Part shown: positions 37,401-45,414 of the stretch, piece after piece | How positions within the stretch are numbered: the first letter of the stretch is position 1 | Layout of the letters: each line of letters opens with the position of its first letter | Assembly: GCF_902459745.1 (NCBI RefSeq) | Contig: NZ_CABPSJ010000001.1 | Coordinates: 868,001-932,000 of the forward strand | DNA length: 64,000 nt | Origin: Pandoraea communis | GTDB lineage: Bacteria > Pseudomonadota > Gammaproteobacteria > Burkholderiales > Burkholderiaceae | Direction of reading: 5' to 3' | Notes under the pieces: model-generated | Seen by the model: only the letters and a program-made list of their open reading frames with translations | Told to the model about the DNA's origin: nothing | Databases searched by the model: none | Position numbers and translations under genes: made by a program

Positions 37401-38235
37401 GCCCGAACACGCCGACACGGGGCTCGGCGAAGACGCCCGCATCACCGGACTGTCGTTCCTCTCGTGGGCGTACTGGTTCACCGGACGTCACGACGCGTCG
37501 ATCGCCGCCAGTGAAGAAGCGCTGGCGATGGGACGTCAGCAAGGCCGTCGGTACTCCTTCTCGTTTGCGCTGGTGTTTGCGGCGATGTTGCGACGCTTGC
37601 GTCGTGAAGTGGCGTCTGCCGAGGCACTGGCGAGCGAGGCGACCGAAGTGGCGACGGAGGCGGGCGTGGCTCTCTGGGCGCTCGCCGGACAGACGATTCG
37701 TGGCTGGGCACTCGCCTCTCGCGGCGACGTGAACGGTCTCGAGCGCATTACCGACAGCGTGGGCCGTCTGAGCGAGATCATGGGTGGCGTCGAAGGCATA
37801 TTCTTCGGTCTGCTCGTGGAAGCATGCGCGGGAACGGGCGACATCGCGCTCGGGCTGCACGCGGCCGAGCGCGGTGCCCACGTGGCGACGCGCCGCAGCG
37901 ACGCCCATTGGCAAGCCGAATTCCTGCGTCAGAAGGGCGACTTCCTGCGCGCCGGACATCATCCCGACGACGCGGTGCGCCCTTGGCTGGAACAAGCCTT
38001 GCAGATCGCACAGGCGCAGGCGTCGCCGTCGCTCATCTTGCGTGCGACGCTCAGCCTGTTGCGCCTGAGTGGGGGCAACGCGCCAGGCGACGACGATCGG
38101 GTGCGGGTACTGCGCGAGGCGCTCGACGCGCTCGAAGGCGGCGAGACGCTTGCCGACGTACAGGAGGCACGCACCCTGATTGCCAACATGTCGGCGCCGC
38201 AGCCCGCACGCCGCACCGCCCGCTACGGAAGTTGA
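34474..38235 (+). CDS. BTAD / pseudo-cyclase / AAA ATPase / TPR transcriptional regulator
   Basis: 1253-residue regulator. In order: an N-terminal winged helix and bacterial transcriptional activator (BTAD) domain as in SARP/AfsR proteins (1-255), a class III cyclase-like domain (about 263-440), an AAA-type ATPase with Walker A GEAGIGKT near 474-481 and a Walker B-like LMLDDAH near 577, and TPR-like helices to the C-terminus (about 830-1230). In the cyclase-like domain both metal-binding Asp positions look lost: IELAPNG where active forms have a CDLVGST-type motif, and TGGLLGYFGYP where they have GDGLL. It is therefore probably a sensor or scaffold domain. Target genes unknown; the SUOX-fold gene follows 134 bases later. 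ATG 34474 follows AGGGAT. Confidence 0.87.
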   Translation: MQVTRSLYLLGPMRVEKGKQACAVKYTKARGLLAYLALQPGYHTRGALADLFWPDEDGQGGRDKLKRMLFHLRDTLGDELFESDRQVVRLRPETGLWIDAHVFANMIEQADRTLDGVTGLDLAAHLQHLADAVALYQGPFLHGLSVRDTPDLEQWIELQRDEYQRRRVFGERLLADGYARLGDLDQALAHARQLVALAPFDESCWQCLLALLLRAGRRDEAETEYRRLCDILREELDETPGAALTQLLETPPARMEQRATGPERRQLTVVAIELAPNGIDDPDQLVGVMRPPLVQCETILRQSWGYTMRTPTGGLLGYFGYPTALEGAGRHAVEAAMRCVQASTARVGIGVGVHTGLVISSVADDSPDTGGRVSRSATQLADMALPGEVVICDATQRLIGVAIATTPHGSVRERHANRDIPVFRVNPDPTPERRSRRRAAMLFGRDAALAELARAHAAMRDAATGQGTLALVIGEAGIGKTALVRHFIETRGLRAIDLACAQDGAGTPFHPIARWLRTQSAADASQLPQPALLAHRRLRALFDMHADGNVPHAWKQVVLDEAPALLAALLPDGGVLMLDDAHWTDPSTQELLALMAENPPRGRLLVVCARPEFELPWHHTVSLCRIDLAPLDAGAAASIVRAATPRVALPAAMRERIVHLAEGVPLFLQELARATAAQQGGRGPVGAMPMPASLQELMMARIDAAGSAKPVAHFASCLGPEFQADVLAVASGRSMALVERALDTLVACALVQRQDSGRYVFRHALLHKAAYDAQPQERRQDAHRRIALAMREHDASAVQTEPEVLAWHFRQADEPQAAIEHYRLAGEFATGRQAFREACAHYQSALDVLRQTGANAQTAQQELQLRMALGVPLVSLHGYGSEPARHNFETALALAQPMGDAIALFPVYWGLWLGSSSWSDFDRSIDLARKLILIAEQADTGPLLAHAYYALGNSLCCYGDFNGAVTALETGLAHYRPEHADTGLGEDARITGLSFLSWAYWFTGRHDASIAASEEALAMGRQQGRRYSFSFALVFAAMLRRLRREVASAEALASEATEVATEAGVALWALAGQTIRGWALASRGDVNGLERITDSVGRLSEIMGGVEGIFFGLLVEACAGTGDIALGLHAAERGAHVATRRSDAHWQAEFLRQKGDFLRAGHHPDDAVRPWLEQALQIAQAQASPSLILRATLSLLRLSGGNAPGDDDRVRVLREALDALEGGETLADVQEARTLIANMSAPQPARRTARYGS

Positions 38236-38369
38236 CCGCGCGCACCGGCAAGCCGTTGCCGGCGCGGGGCCCGCTCAGGCCCTGCGAATAGGCGCTATCA
38301 GGCACGTCGTATGTCCGCCGGAGGCCCGGCCGCTATATTGAAGCGACCGGTGCCCCCAACCCATCCGAC

Positions 38370-38939
38370 ATGCCCATCGACCCCATGCGTATGCCGTCCG
38401 GCCCTTCGCCGGACAGTCGCCCGACCGCCAGCAACGCGCCGTTCACGCGGGTGAGCGCCGCACACGCGGCCTCCGCCCCGCTCGTCTCGCGCGAAGTCGT
38501 CGTCTCCGGCTACGTCAATCGCCATCACTCGTTCGATCTCTGTTCGCTCATGCGTCTGCCGACGCAACTGACCGGGCCGCTCGACGTCGTCTGCCTGTCT
38601 GGCCGGAAAGTGCGAAGTGCGAGCGATTACAAAGGCGTGCGGCTGACCGCGCTGCTCGACGTCGCACGGCTGCATCTGCCGCAAGCGCGCGATTTCACGC
38701 GGGCGTTCGTATTGGCGCAAGGGGCAGACGGCTACACCGTCCTGTTCTCGTGGCACGAGCTGTACAACACGCCGGTGGGTGTCGGCACGCTCGTCGTCTA
38801 TGAACGCGACGGCCTCCCGCTTGGCGACGACGAAGGAGGCATCGGCCTAATTTCAACGTGCGACCTGCGCGTGGCGCTACGCCAGGTACGAGCCCTCAAG
38901 CGGCTCTTCGTCCATCTGGCCGATCCGCTCACGCGCTGA
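38370..38939 (+). CDS. SUOX-fold (molybdopterin-binding oxidoreductase-like) domain protein
   Basis: 189-residue protein. After about 40 low-complexity residues comes a short domain resembling the sulfite-oxidase molybdopterin-binding fold: CLSGRKVRSASDYKGVRLTALLDVA and GADGYTVLFSWHELYNTPVG are characteristic. The usual cofactor-ligating Cys context is not evident and no signal peptide is seen, so it may not carry molybdopterin. Function unknown. It sits between the BTAD regulator and the agmatine deiminase remnant on the same strand. Confidence 0.7.
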   Translation: MPIDPMRMPSGPSPDSRPTASNAPFTRVSAAHAASAPLVSREVVVSGYVNRHHSFDLCSLMRLPTQLTGPLDVVCLSGRKVRSASDYKGVRLTALLDVARLHLPQARDFTRAFVLAQGADGYTVLFSWHELYNTPVGVGTLVVYERDGLPLGDDEGGIGLISTCDLRVALRQVRALKRLFVHLADPLTR

Positions 38940-39002
38940 GCCCCTTCGCAGCGACCGTGCGCCACCGACACTGGTGGCACGCTTCTCACGGTAACGCGAA
39001 CC

Positions 39003-39302
39003 ATGACGGCACCTCATCGCAATTCAGACTCGACAGGCAAGAACGCCATCGGCCGCTGGCGCATGCCGCCCGAGTGGCACCCGCACGCCGTGCGCCGGAA
39101 CTTCAACGCCTGGGATCTGCCTCCCGAGGGGGTTGTCATGGCGTCGTTCGGCGATCCCGCGGCCGATGCGCATGCGCACGACATCGTGAAACAGGCATTC
39201 CCCGACAGACACGTCGTGCAGTTGCCGCTTCGCGGGATTGCCCGGCGCGGCGGCGGCACTCACTGTTGCACGCAGCAACAACCGGCCGCCGCGCGGCCCT
39301 GA
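39003..39302 (+). pseudogene. aguA: Agmatine deiminase remnant with large internal deletion
   Basis: An open 99-codon frame that joins the two ends of an agmatine deiminase (AguA). Residues about 20-29 (RMPPEWHPHA) match the N-terminal start of the family, and residues about 48-96 (SFGDPAADA, FPDRHVV, then GGGTHC and TQQQPA) match the C-terminal end including the catalytic Cys region. The roughly 250 or more residues between, carrying the other catalytic residues, are missing. Family enzymes are about 340-370 residues, so this cannot be active as an AguA. No frameshift or stop is present, so a small protein could still be made. Confidence 0.78.
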
Positions 39303-39316
39303 ACCATCAGGCCGTC

Positions 39317-40360
39317 TTAACTCGACACCGCACGACGTTTGCGCGGGGCCGTCGCCTTCGCCGCCACCCCCGCCTTCGTGCTTGCCGTCTTCGGCTTCGC
39401 CTGCGGCTTGCCGGCAGTCTTCGCAAGAACCGCCCCCTCGCCCGCCGCCTTACGCACCGCCCGCTTCGGCGGCACGGTGGCCGCTTCCGGCGACATCTTC
39501 ACCGCCGCAGACTTGCGACGCGGTATCTGCGGCGCACCAGCCCCAAGCTGGGAGCGCACGCGCTGCTGCATATCGGCGATATCCGAATCGAGAATCAGGC
39601 GGCCGCGCAGCTTCCCGTTCATCCGTTTGATATAGGTGCGCGCCTCCTGCATATGGAAATGCATGAGTTCGCGCACGCGCTCGGCGTCGCCCGCGCGCGC
39701 CGCATCGGTAATCTCGCGATGAATGTTGACGTTCGCCGTGCCGAACTTCTCATGCTCGCGGCGCGGCGTCTCGTTGCCGAACACGATCAACTGGCGAATC
39801 ATCTCGTTGACGAGTTCGCAGGTGAAACGCAAAAAACTGTTGGGATTGGCGGCCGCGAGAATGTCGTGAAAGTCGACATCGGCCTGACGCTGACGCAGCA
39901 ATTCGCGGCGATCGTGCGACGCCGGGCTGCAGCACGCCATGTTTTGCTCCAGCGCTTCGAAGTCGGCCTCGGTCAGATGCGGCACGGCACCGGCAGCCAG
40001 TTCCGGTTCGAGCAACTGACGCACCGTATAGATGTCGTCGATGCTCACTTCCTTAAAGAAGAGATAGTTCTGCATGAGCTGGAACGTGCGCTCGAGCGGC
40101 ACCTCCACTACCATGCCACCGCCCGACGGCCCCGTGCTCACCTTGATGAGCCCCTGCACTTCGAGCGACTTGAGCGCTTCGCGAATGGTGCTCTTCGACA
40201 CCCCGAACATCTGCTGCAACTCCACTTCCCGCGGCAAACGATCGCCGGGCAACAGATTGCCCTCGGTAATCAGGCGCTTGATGGCTTCGGCAACGAGATC
40301 GCCGCGTTTTTGCTGTTTGATTTCCAACGGCTCTCGCACCATTTGCGCATCCAATGCCAT
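39317..40360 (-). CDS. GntR-family (FadR subfamily) regulator with Lys/Ala-rich tail
   Basis: 347-residue transcription factor: winged helix-turn-helix (about 17-85, with LLPGDRLPREVELQQMFGVSKSTIREALKSLE), then an FCD ligand-binding domain (about 95-240). The last 75 residues are a Lys/Ala/Pro/Arg-rich tail like that of histone H1, unusual for this family. It is divergent from the binding-protein gene of the ABC cluster and is probably its repressor. The start at ATG 40360 follows GAGG; an in-frame GTG at 40432 would add 24 residues. The tail may give extra non-specific DNA contacts (inference). Confidence 0.9.
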   Translation of the reverse strand: MALDAQMVREPLEIKQQKRGDLVAEAIKRLITEGNLLPGDRLPREVELQQMFGVSKSTIREALKSLEVQGLIKVSTGPSGGGMVVEVPLERTFQLMQNYLFFKEVSIDDIYTVRQLLEPELAAGAVPHLTEADFEALEQNMACCSPASHDRRELLRQRQADVDFHDILAAANPNSFLRFTCELVNEMIRQLIVFGNETPRREHEKFGTANVNIHREITDAARAGDAERVRELMHFHMQEARTYIKRMNGKLRGRLILDSDIADMQQRVRSQLGAGAPQIPRRKSAAVKMSPEAATVPPKRAVRKAAGEGAVLAKTAGKPQAKPKTASTKAGVAAKATAPRKRRAVSS

Positions 40361-40425
40361 GTAGCGCCTCAAAAAGGTCTTGTTCACACGAATTTCCGAC
40401 GGTGCCGCCTCGGAATTTTTTCCGA

Positions 40426-40454
40426 TTGACACTCCAAAGCATTATACCTACGAT
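40426..40454 (+). promoter_or_regulatory. Sigma-70 promoter of the ABC/amidohydrolase operon
   Basis: Consensus TTGACA (40426-40431), 17-base spacer, TACGAT (40449-40454), reading toward the binding-protein gene. The inferred start near 40461 lies just before the inverted repeat at 40466-40483. Confidence 0.65.
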
Positions 40455-40465
40455 CAAATCCATCC

Positions 40466-40483
40466 TATTTATCATTATAAATA
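40466..40483. promoter_or_regulatory. AT-rich inverted repeat, candidate GntR operator
   Basis: TATTTAT-CATT-ATAAATA with perfect 7-base arms, nested between CCTAT (40464-40468) and ATAGG (40490-40494), just downstream of the promoter start point. A bound repressor here would block transcription. It does not match the common TGGTnnACCA FadR-type core, so the assignment to GntR is tentative. Confidence 0.45.
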
Positions 40484-40633
40484 TGACGGATAGGGATAAG
40501 GCCCCGGACGTTGCAAGTCGTTACCGTCAGGTCGCTGCCCCGGATCTATTTTTTCAGGTCTGCGGCCGGTCGGCGTGTCACGCGCTGCACGTTGGCACCC
40601 CATGAACGATTGCTCTCTTTGCTGGAGACCCAA

Positions 40634-41839
40634 TTGAATCGTCGTGAACTGTTGAAGCTCGCCGCTGCGGCGTCTCTGCCTGGCTCCCTATTCACCGCTC
40701 GCGACGTGTTCGCGCAAAGCACCGGCGCCATTCAATTGGCATGTCCGGTGCCGATGTCCGGGCCGTTCGCCGCCAACGGCAAATTCGCCGATCTCGGCAT
40801 GAAGCTCATCGTCGAGCAGTACGGCAAAGTGCTGGGCCGCCCGCTCGCCTACACCACACTCGACACCGAGGGAAAACCCGCCACGGCCATCCGCCGTGTG
40901 CAGGAAATCGCACAGCAGAAGGGCGCGCGCTTCTTCGCCGGCGGCATTCTGTCGTCCGAGGCGCTGGCGATGGGCAAGGAAGCCGAGAAGGCTGGCGGCA
41001 TCTTCATCACCACGGCCGGTGCCGACGAAATCACGGGCAAGGATTGCAACAGCGCCACGTTCCGCTGGTCGGTGCCGACCTTTGGCGCCATCGAGCAAAC
41101 GGTGCGTCCGCTCATCGAATCGATGCCCAAGGCCAAGCGCTGGTACACGATCACGCCGCAATACGTGTTCGGCGAAGGCCTGCTCACTGCCGCGAAGAAC
41201 ATCTTCAAGGAGAAGGGCATCGAGCACGTGGGCAATAGCTATCACTCGCTCACGGAGAAAGAGTTCTCGGGCTATCTCACGAACGCGGCTGCCGCCAAGC
41301 CCGACGTGCTGCTGATCCTGAACTTCGGCTCGCAATCGTCCGACACGCTGCGTCAGGCGGTGAGCTTCGGCATGAAGAAAAACTGCACGATCCTGATGGC
41401 GTGGGCGTCGGGCCTGGAACAGTTCGAGACACTCGGCGCCGATCTGTGCGACGGTGTGTACTTCGGCGCGCAGTACTGGCACGCCGTGGCCTCGCCGCTG
41501 AATCTCGATCTCGTCAAACGCACGCAGGACCGCTTCAAGCAGAACCCGAACTACAGCCTCGCGGGCTCTTACATCTGCACCAAGCTCATGCTCGACGCCA
41601 TGGTCAAGGCGGGCAGTGCTGATCCGAAGGCGGTCATCGCTGCGATGGAAGGCATGAAGTACGACGGTCTCACCGGTCCGGAGGAAATCCGCAAGGGCGA
41701 CCATCAGGTGCTCAAGAACTACTATCTGCTCAAGGGCAAGCCCAAGTCGAAGATGAAGAATCCCGACGACTACGCCGACATCGTCAGCGCCGGGAAATCG
41801 TTCCTGCCACTCGACAAGACCGAGTGCAAGATGGCCTGA
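40634..41839 (+). CDS. Branched-chain-type ABC transporter substrate-binding protein
   Basis: 401-residue periplasmic binding protein (type I fold, LivJ family). It probably starts at TTG 40634: GGAG lies 6 bases upstream and no good ATG is near. The N-terminus RRELLKLAAAASLPGSLF looks like a Tat-type signal ending at DVFAQS. The mature domain has CPVPMSGPFAANG, DTEGKPATAIRRVQEI and YHSLTEKEFSGYLT segments. Ligand unknown; the linked carbamoylase-type enzyme and M81 protein suggest a nitrogenous compound such as an N-carbamoyl amino acid, ureide or peptide-like amide rather than leucine. Confidence 0.88.
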   Translation: MNRRELLKLAAAASLPGSLFTARDVFAQSTGAIQLACPVPMSGPFAANGKFADLGMKLIVEQYGKVLGRPLAYTTLDTEGKPATAIRRVQEIAQQKGARFFAGGILSSEALAMGKEAEKAGGIFITTAGADEITGKDCNSATFRWSVPTFGAIEQTVRPLIESMPKAKRWYTITPQYVFGEGLLTAAKNIFKEKGIEHVGNSYHSLTEKEFSGYLTNAAAAKPDVLLILNFGSQSSDTLRQAVSFGMKKNCTILMAWASGLEQFETLGADLCDGVYFGAQYWHAVASPLNLDLVKRTQDRFKQNPNYSLAGSYICTKLMLDAMVKAGSADPKAVIAAMEGMKYDGLTGPEEIRKGDHQVLKNYYLLKGKPKSKMKNPDDYADIVSAGKSFLPLDKTECKMA

Positions 41840-41878
41840 CGAAGCCGCGCAACGCCATCGCTGTCTGAAGTGTCGCTC

Positions 41879-41902
41879 GCGGGGACGCCTTGCCGTCCCC
41901 GC
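41879..41902 (+). promoter_or_regulatory. Intercistronic hairpin between binding-protein and permease genes
   Basis: Perfect 9-bp stem GCGGGGACG (41879-41887) / CGTCCCCGC (41894-41902) with a 6-base loop and no T-tract. In other binding-protein operons such structures stabilise the first gene's mRNA or attenuate transcription so that more binding protein than permease is made. A parallel hairpin lies in the urt operon (54647-54672). Confidence 0.6.
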
Positions 41903-41979
41903 ATGTGTCGTCTGCGCCGCGCGGCGAAAGCCGGGCGGCGCACGGTGCTCCACGTCCACTCAAGCTCTCCGGGACGCGC

Positions 41980-42837
41980 ATGAACGTCTATTTGCTGCAA
42001 GTCATCAATGGCGTCGGGATCGGGATGTTGTACTTCCTGCTCGCCGTCGGGTTATCGATCATCTTCGGCCTGCTGCGCTTCGTGAACTTCGCGCACGGCG
42101 CCTTCTATCTGCTCGGTGCCTATTTCTGCTATCAGGCGCTGCAATGGGGGCTGTCGTTCTGGCTCGCGCTGATCGTCTGTCCGATCGTCGTGGGCGCGCT
42201 CGCGTGGATCGCCGAGAAGGTGCTGCTCTCGCATATCTACGAGAAGGCGCACGAATTCCATATCCTCGTCACGGTCGGCCTCGCACTGGTTGTGCAGGAA
42301 CTGGTCATCATCGTGTGGGGGCCGCTGGGCGATAACGTCGCCGTGCCCGAGGTACTCGACGGCGTGGTGATGTGGGGCAGTTTCATCTATCCGAAATACC
42401 GGCTCTTTCTCATCGGCTTCACCGCAGTCTTCGCCGCCGTGCTCTGGTGGCTGCTCGAAGGCACGCGTCTGGGCAGTGCGGTGCGCGCGGGCAGCGAGTC
42501 GTCCGAGATGGTGTCGCTGCTCGGCATCAATGTGTTCCGGGTGTTCAGTCTCGCCTTCGCGCTTGGTGCGGGCACGGCTGCGCTTGCGGGCGTGCTGGCC
42601 GCACCGGTGCGCGGCGTCGAACCGTTCATGGGTATCGAAGCGCTGGGCATTGCCTTCGTGGTGGTCGTTATCGGCGGCATGGGCAGTTTCGCCGGCGCGC
42701 TCGTGGGCGGTCTCGTCATCGGCATCGTGCAGAGTCTGATGAGCACGATCTGGCCGGAAGGCGCACGACTGATGATTTATGTGGCGATGGCAGCCGTGCT
42801 GCTCATGCGTCCGCACGGCCTGCTCGGGAGGGGATGA
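41980..42837 (+). CDS. livH: Branched-chain-type ABC permease (LivH-like)
   Basis: 285-residue inner-membrane permease with about eight hydrophobic segments and the LivH signature LAVGLSIIFGLLRFVNFAHGAFYLLGAY near residues 18-45. Cytoplasmic coupling region near 190-215. Ligand follows the binding protein. ATG 41980 is preferred; it overlaps the next gene by 4 bases. Confidence 0.93.
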   Translation: MNVYLLQVINGVGIGMLYFLLAVGLSIIFGLLRFVNFAHGAFYLLGAYFCYQALQWGLSFWLALIVCPIVVGALAWIAEKVLLSHIYEKAHEFHILVTVGLALVVQELVIIVWGPLGDNVAVPEVLDGVVMWGSFIYPKYRLFLIGFTAVFAAVLWWLLEGTRLGSAVRAGSESSEMVSLLGINVFRVFSLAFALGAGTAALAGVLAAPVRGVEPFMGIEALGIAFVVVVIGGMGSFAGALVGGLVIGIVQSLMSTIWPEGARLMIYVAMAAVLLMRPHGLLGRG

Positions 42838-43826
42838 TGCTGGTACGTTACCGTTTTTGGCTGCTCGCCGCCGCTGTCACACTGATCCTGCCGGTCACGC
42901 TGTCGTCGGGCACGCTCGCGACCGAAGTCCTCGTCTACGCGCTCGCCGTGCTCGGCTGCAATCTGCTGCTCGGCTATACCGGCCTGCTCTCGTTCGGTCA
43001 GGGCATCTTCTTCGGCCTGGGCAGCTACACGCTGGGCATCATGCTCACACGCACGGCGTTGCCCATGCCGCTCGCCGTCGTCACGTCGATCATGCTGGGC
43101 GCGGTGATCGCGGCCGTCGTCGGCAGCTTCGCGATCCGCCAGAAGGGCACCTACTTCGTGATGCTCACGCTCGCGTGCGCGCAGATGTTCTACTTCCTCG
43201 CCTACACCGCGACGGACTGGACCGGCGGCGACAACGGGCTGCTCGACATCCCGCGCAAGTCGCTGGCTATCGGCGGCAAGACACTCATCCCGCTCGAGAC
43301 GCCGTGGCAGTACTACACCTTCGTCGCCGTCATCTTCCTGATCGTCTTCGCGGCACTGTTGCGCGTAGCCGATTCGGTGTTCGGCCGCACGCTGCTCGCC
43401 ATTCGCGACAACGAAACCCGCGCCGCCGCCATCGGCTATCACGTGAAGACGTTCAAGCTCGTGGCGTTCGCCATCTCGGGCGCCGTCACGGCGCTCGCCG
43501 GTGCCTTGCATGCGCTGATGACGGGTATCGCGCCGCTGTCCAACATCGAGTACCACACGAGCGAAATGATCCTCGTGATGACGGTGATCGGCGGCACGGG
43601 CAATCTGTTCGCTTCGGTGCTGGGCGCAGCGTTCTACGTACTCGCCGCCGACTGGCTCTCCACGCTCTGGCCGCGCTGGCTGTTGTTGCTCGGCCTGCTG
43701 CTCATCGCCGTGAGCTTGTTCATGCATCGCGGCCTGTGGGGCGTGGGGGAATCGCTGTGGTACCGCATCACCGGCAAACGCCGCGACGCCAACGGCAAAC
43801 TGGATACGCAAGGAGATGCGACATGA
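42834..43826 (+). CDS. livM: Branched-chain-type ABC permease (LivM-like)
   Basis: 330-residue permease, the partner of LivH, with multiple helices and the LivM motif LLGYTGLLSFGQGIFFGLGSY near residue 47-67. Two consecutive ATG codons (42834 and 42837) begin it; the first overlaps the livH stop. Its own stop overlaps livG by 4 bases. Confidence 0.93.
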   Translation: MMLVRYRFWLLAAAVTLILPVTLSSGTLATEVLVYALAVLGCNLLLGYTGLLSFGQGIFFGLGSYTLGIMLTRTALPMPLAVVTSIMLGAVIAAVVGSFAIRQKGTYFVMLTLACAQMFYFLAYTATDWTGGDNGLLDIPRKSLAIGGKTLIPLETPWQYYTFVAVIFLIVFAALLRVADSVFGRTLLAIRDNETRAAAIGYHVKTFKLVAFAISGAVTALAGALHALMTGIAPLSNIEYHTSEMILVMTVIGGTGNLFASVLGAAFYVLAADWLSTLWPRWLLLLGLLLIAVSLFMHRGLWGVGESLWYRITGKRRDANGKLDTQGDAT

Positions 43827-44599
43827 GCGGCGCGCCTAACGTGCTTATTGAAGCCAGCGGCATCGTCAAACGCTACGGCAAGTTCACGGCGCTGCATGGC
43901 GTGGATCTGCGCGTGGCCCCGCGCACGGTGCATTCCGTCATCGGCCCGAACGGCGCAGGCAAGACCACGCTGTTCCACATGCTCACCGGCACCGTGCCTG
44001 TCTCAGGCGGGCGCATCCTGTTCGACGGTCACGACGTGACGACCGAAGCCGATTACCGGCGTGTGCAACGCGGCATCGCCCGCTCGTTTCAGGTGACGGC
44101 GCTGTTCCAGAACCTGTCGGTGCGCGAGAACCTGCGACTGGCTGCGCTGGGTGTCACGCCGCGCCATGCGCTCTCGTGCTGGCGCAAGGCCGACGGCCCG
44201 CGCGCCTGCGCCAGCGTCGTTGACGACGTGCTCACGCGGCTCGCCCTCACGCGTCACGCCGACACTGCGGCGGGGGCGCTCTCGCACGGGCAGCAACGCC
44301 GCCTCGAAGTCGGCATGGCGCTGGCGGCGCGTCCCAAGGCCATCTTTCTCGACGAGCCGACGTCCGGCATGGGCATCGACGATCTCGACGACATGAAGCA
44401 ACTCATCCGCGGCCTGCGCGACGATCACACCGTGGTGCTCATCGAACACAACATGAACATCGTGATGGACATCTCCGACACGATCACCGTCATGCAACAA
44501 GGCCGCGTACTGGTCGAGGGCAAGCCGGACGCCATTCGCGCCGACGATCGCGTGCGCGCCGCCTATCTCGGCAACATGATTACCGGAGGCCGCGCATGA
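43823..44599 (+). CDS. livG: Branched-chain-type ABC ATP-binding protein (LivG-like)
   Basis: 258-residue ATPase with Walker A GPNGAGKTT near 43-51, an LSHGQQRRLEVGMAL signature in place of the usual LSGGQ, Walker B AIFLDEP near 175-181, and the C-terminal LivG extension. It joins livF by a 4-base overlap. Confidence 0.93.
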   Translation: MSGAPNVLIEASGIVKRYGKFTALHGVDLRVAPRTVHSVIGPNGAGKTTLFHMLTGTVPVSGGRILFDGHDVTTEADYRRVQRGIARSFQVTALFQNLSVRENLRLAALGVTPRHALSCWRKADGPRACASVVDDVLTRLALTRHADTAAGALSHGQQRRLEVGMALAARPKAIFLDEPTSGMGIDDLDDMKQLIRGLRDDHTVVLIEHNMNIVMDISDTITVMQQGRVLVEGKPDAIRADDRVRAAYLGNMITGGRA

Positions 44600-45297
44600 T
44601 TCTCGACGTCGCAGGCATTCACAGCTATTACGGCAAGAGCCACATCCTGCAAGGCGTGTCGCTGAGCGTCGGCGACGGCGAACTCGTTACGCTCCTGGGC
44701 CGCAATGGCGCGGGCAAGTCGACTACGCTCAAGACCATCGCCGGCGTGGTCACGCCCAAGGCCGGCAGCATCTCGTTTCTGGGCAAGCCCGTCGCCGGGC
44801 AGCCCGCGCACCGCATCGCGGCAAAGGGCGTGTGTTTCGTGCCCGAGCATCGGGGCATCTTCAAGCTGCTCACCGTCGAAGAGAATCTCAAGCTCGGCGC
44901 GCGGCGCGATTCGCCGTGGCAGCTTGCCGACATCTACCGCATCTTTCCGCGCCTGCAGGAGCGTCGCAAGAATGGCGGTGCGCAACTCTCCGGCGGCGAA
45001 CAGCAGATGCTCGCGATCGGCCGCGCGCTGATGAATCATCCGCGCCTGCTCATGCTCGACGAGCCGGTCGAGGGCCTCGCCCCCGTGATCGTCGAAGAGA
45101 TCGTGGCGCAGTTGAAGCTCATCAAGCAGGCGGGCGTGGCCATCCTGCTCGTCGAACAGAATCTGGAAGTCTGCACGCAACTCGCCGACCGGCACTACAT
45201 CGTCGAGCAGGGCGTCATCGTGTATGGCGCGGACAACGCCGCTTTTCTCGCCGACGAGGTCGTCAAGGACCGTTATCTCGGCGTGGGCGTGGCGTGA
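44596..45297 (+). CDS. livF: Branched-chain-type ABC ATP-binding protein (LivF-like)
   Basis: 233-residue ATPase: Walker A GRNGAGKST near 35-43, LSGGEQQMLAIGRAL signature, Walker B LLMLDEP near 153-159. Pairs with LivG in the importer. The gene ends 117 bases before the amidohydrolase. Confidence 0.94.
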   Translation: MILDVAGIHSYYGKSHILQGVSLSVGDGELVTLLGRNGAGKSTTLKTIAGVVTPKAGSISFLGKPVAGQPAHRIAAKGVCFVPEHRGIFKLLTVEENLKLGARRDSPWQLADIYRIFPRLQERRKNGGAQLSGGEQQMLAIGRALMNHPRLLMLDEPVEGLAPVIVEEIVAQLKLIKQAGVAILLVEQNLEVCTQLADRHYIVEQGVIVYGADNAAFLADEVVKDRYLGVGVA

Positions 45298-45414
45298 TCC
45301 GCGCGTCCCGCATTCCCCCGGCGCGCGTCGTCAAGCCGCTAGGCGAGCGCGCCGTTCTGCCAACGCATGCGTCATCGTGAACCGCGCGGCGCACGCTCTG
45401 AAGGACTTGTGAAC

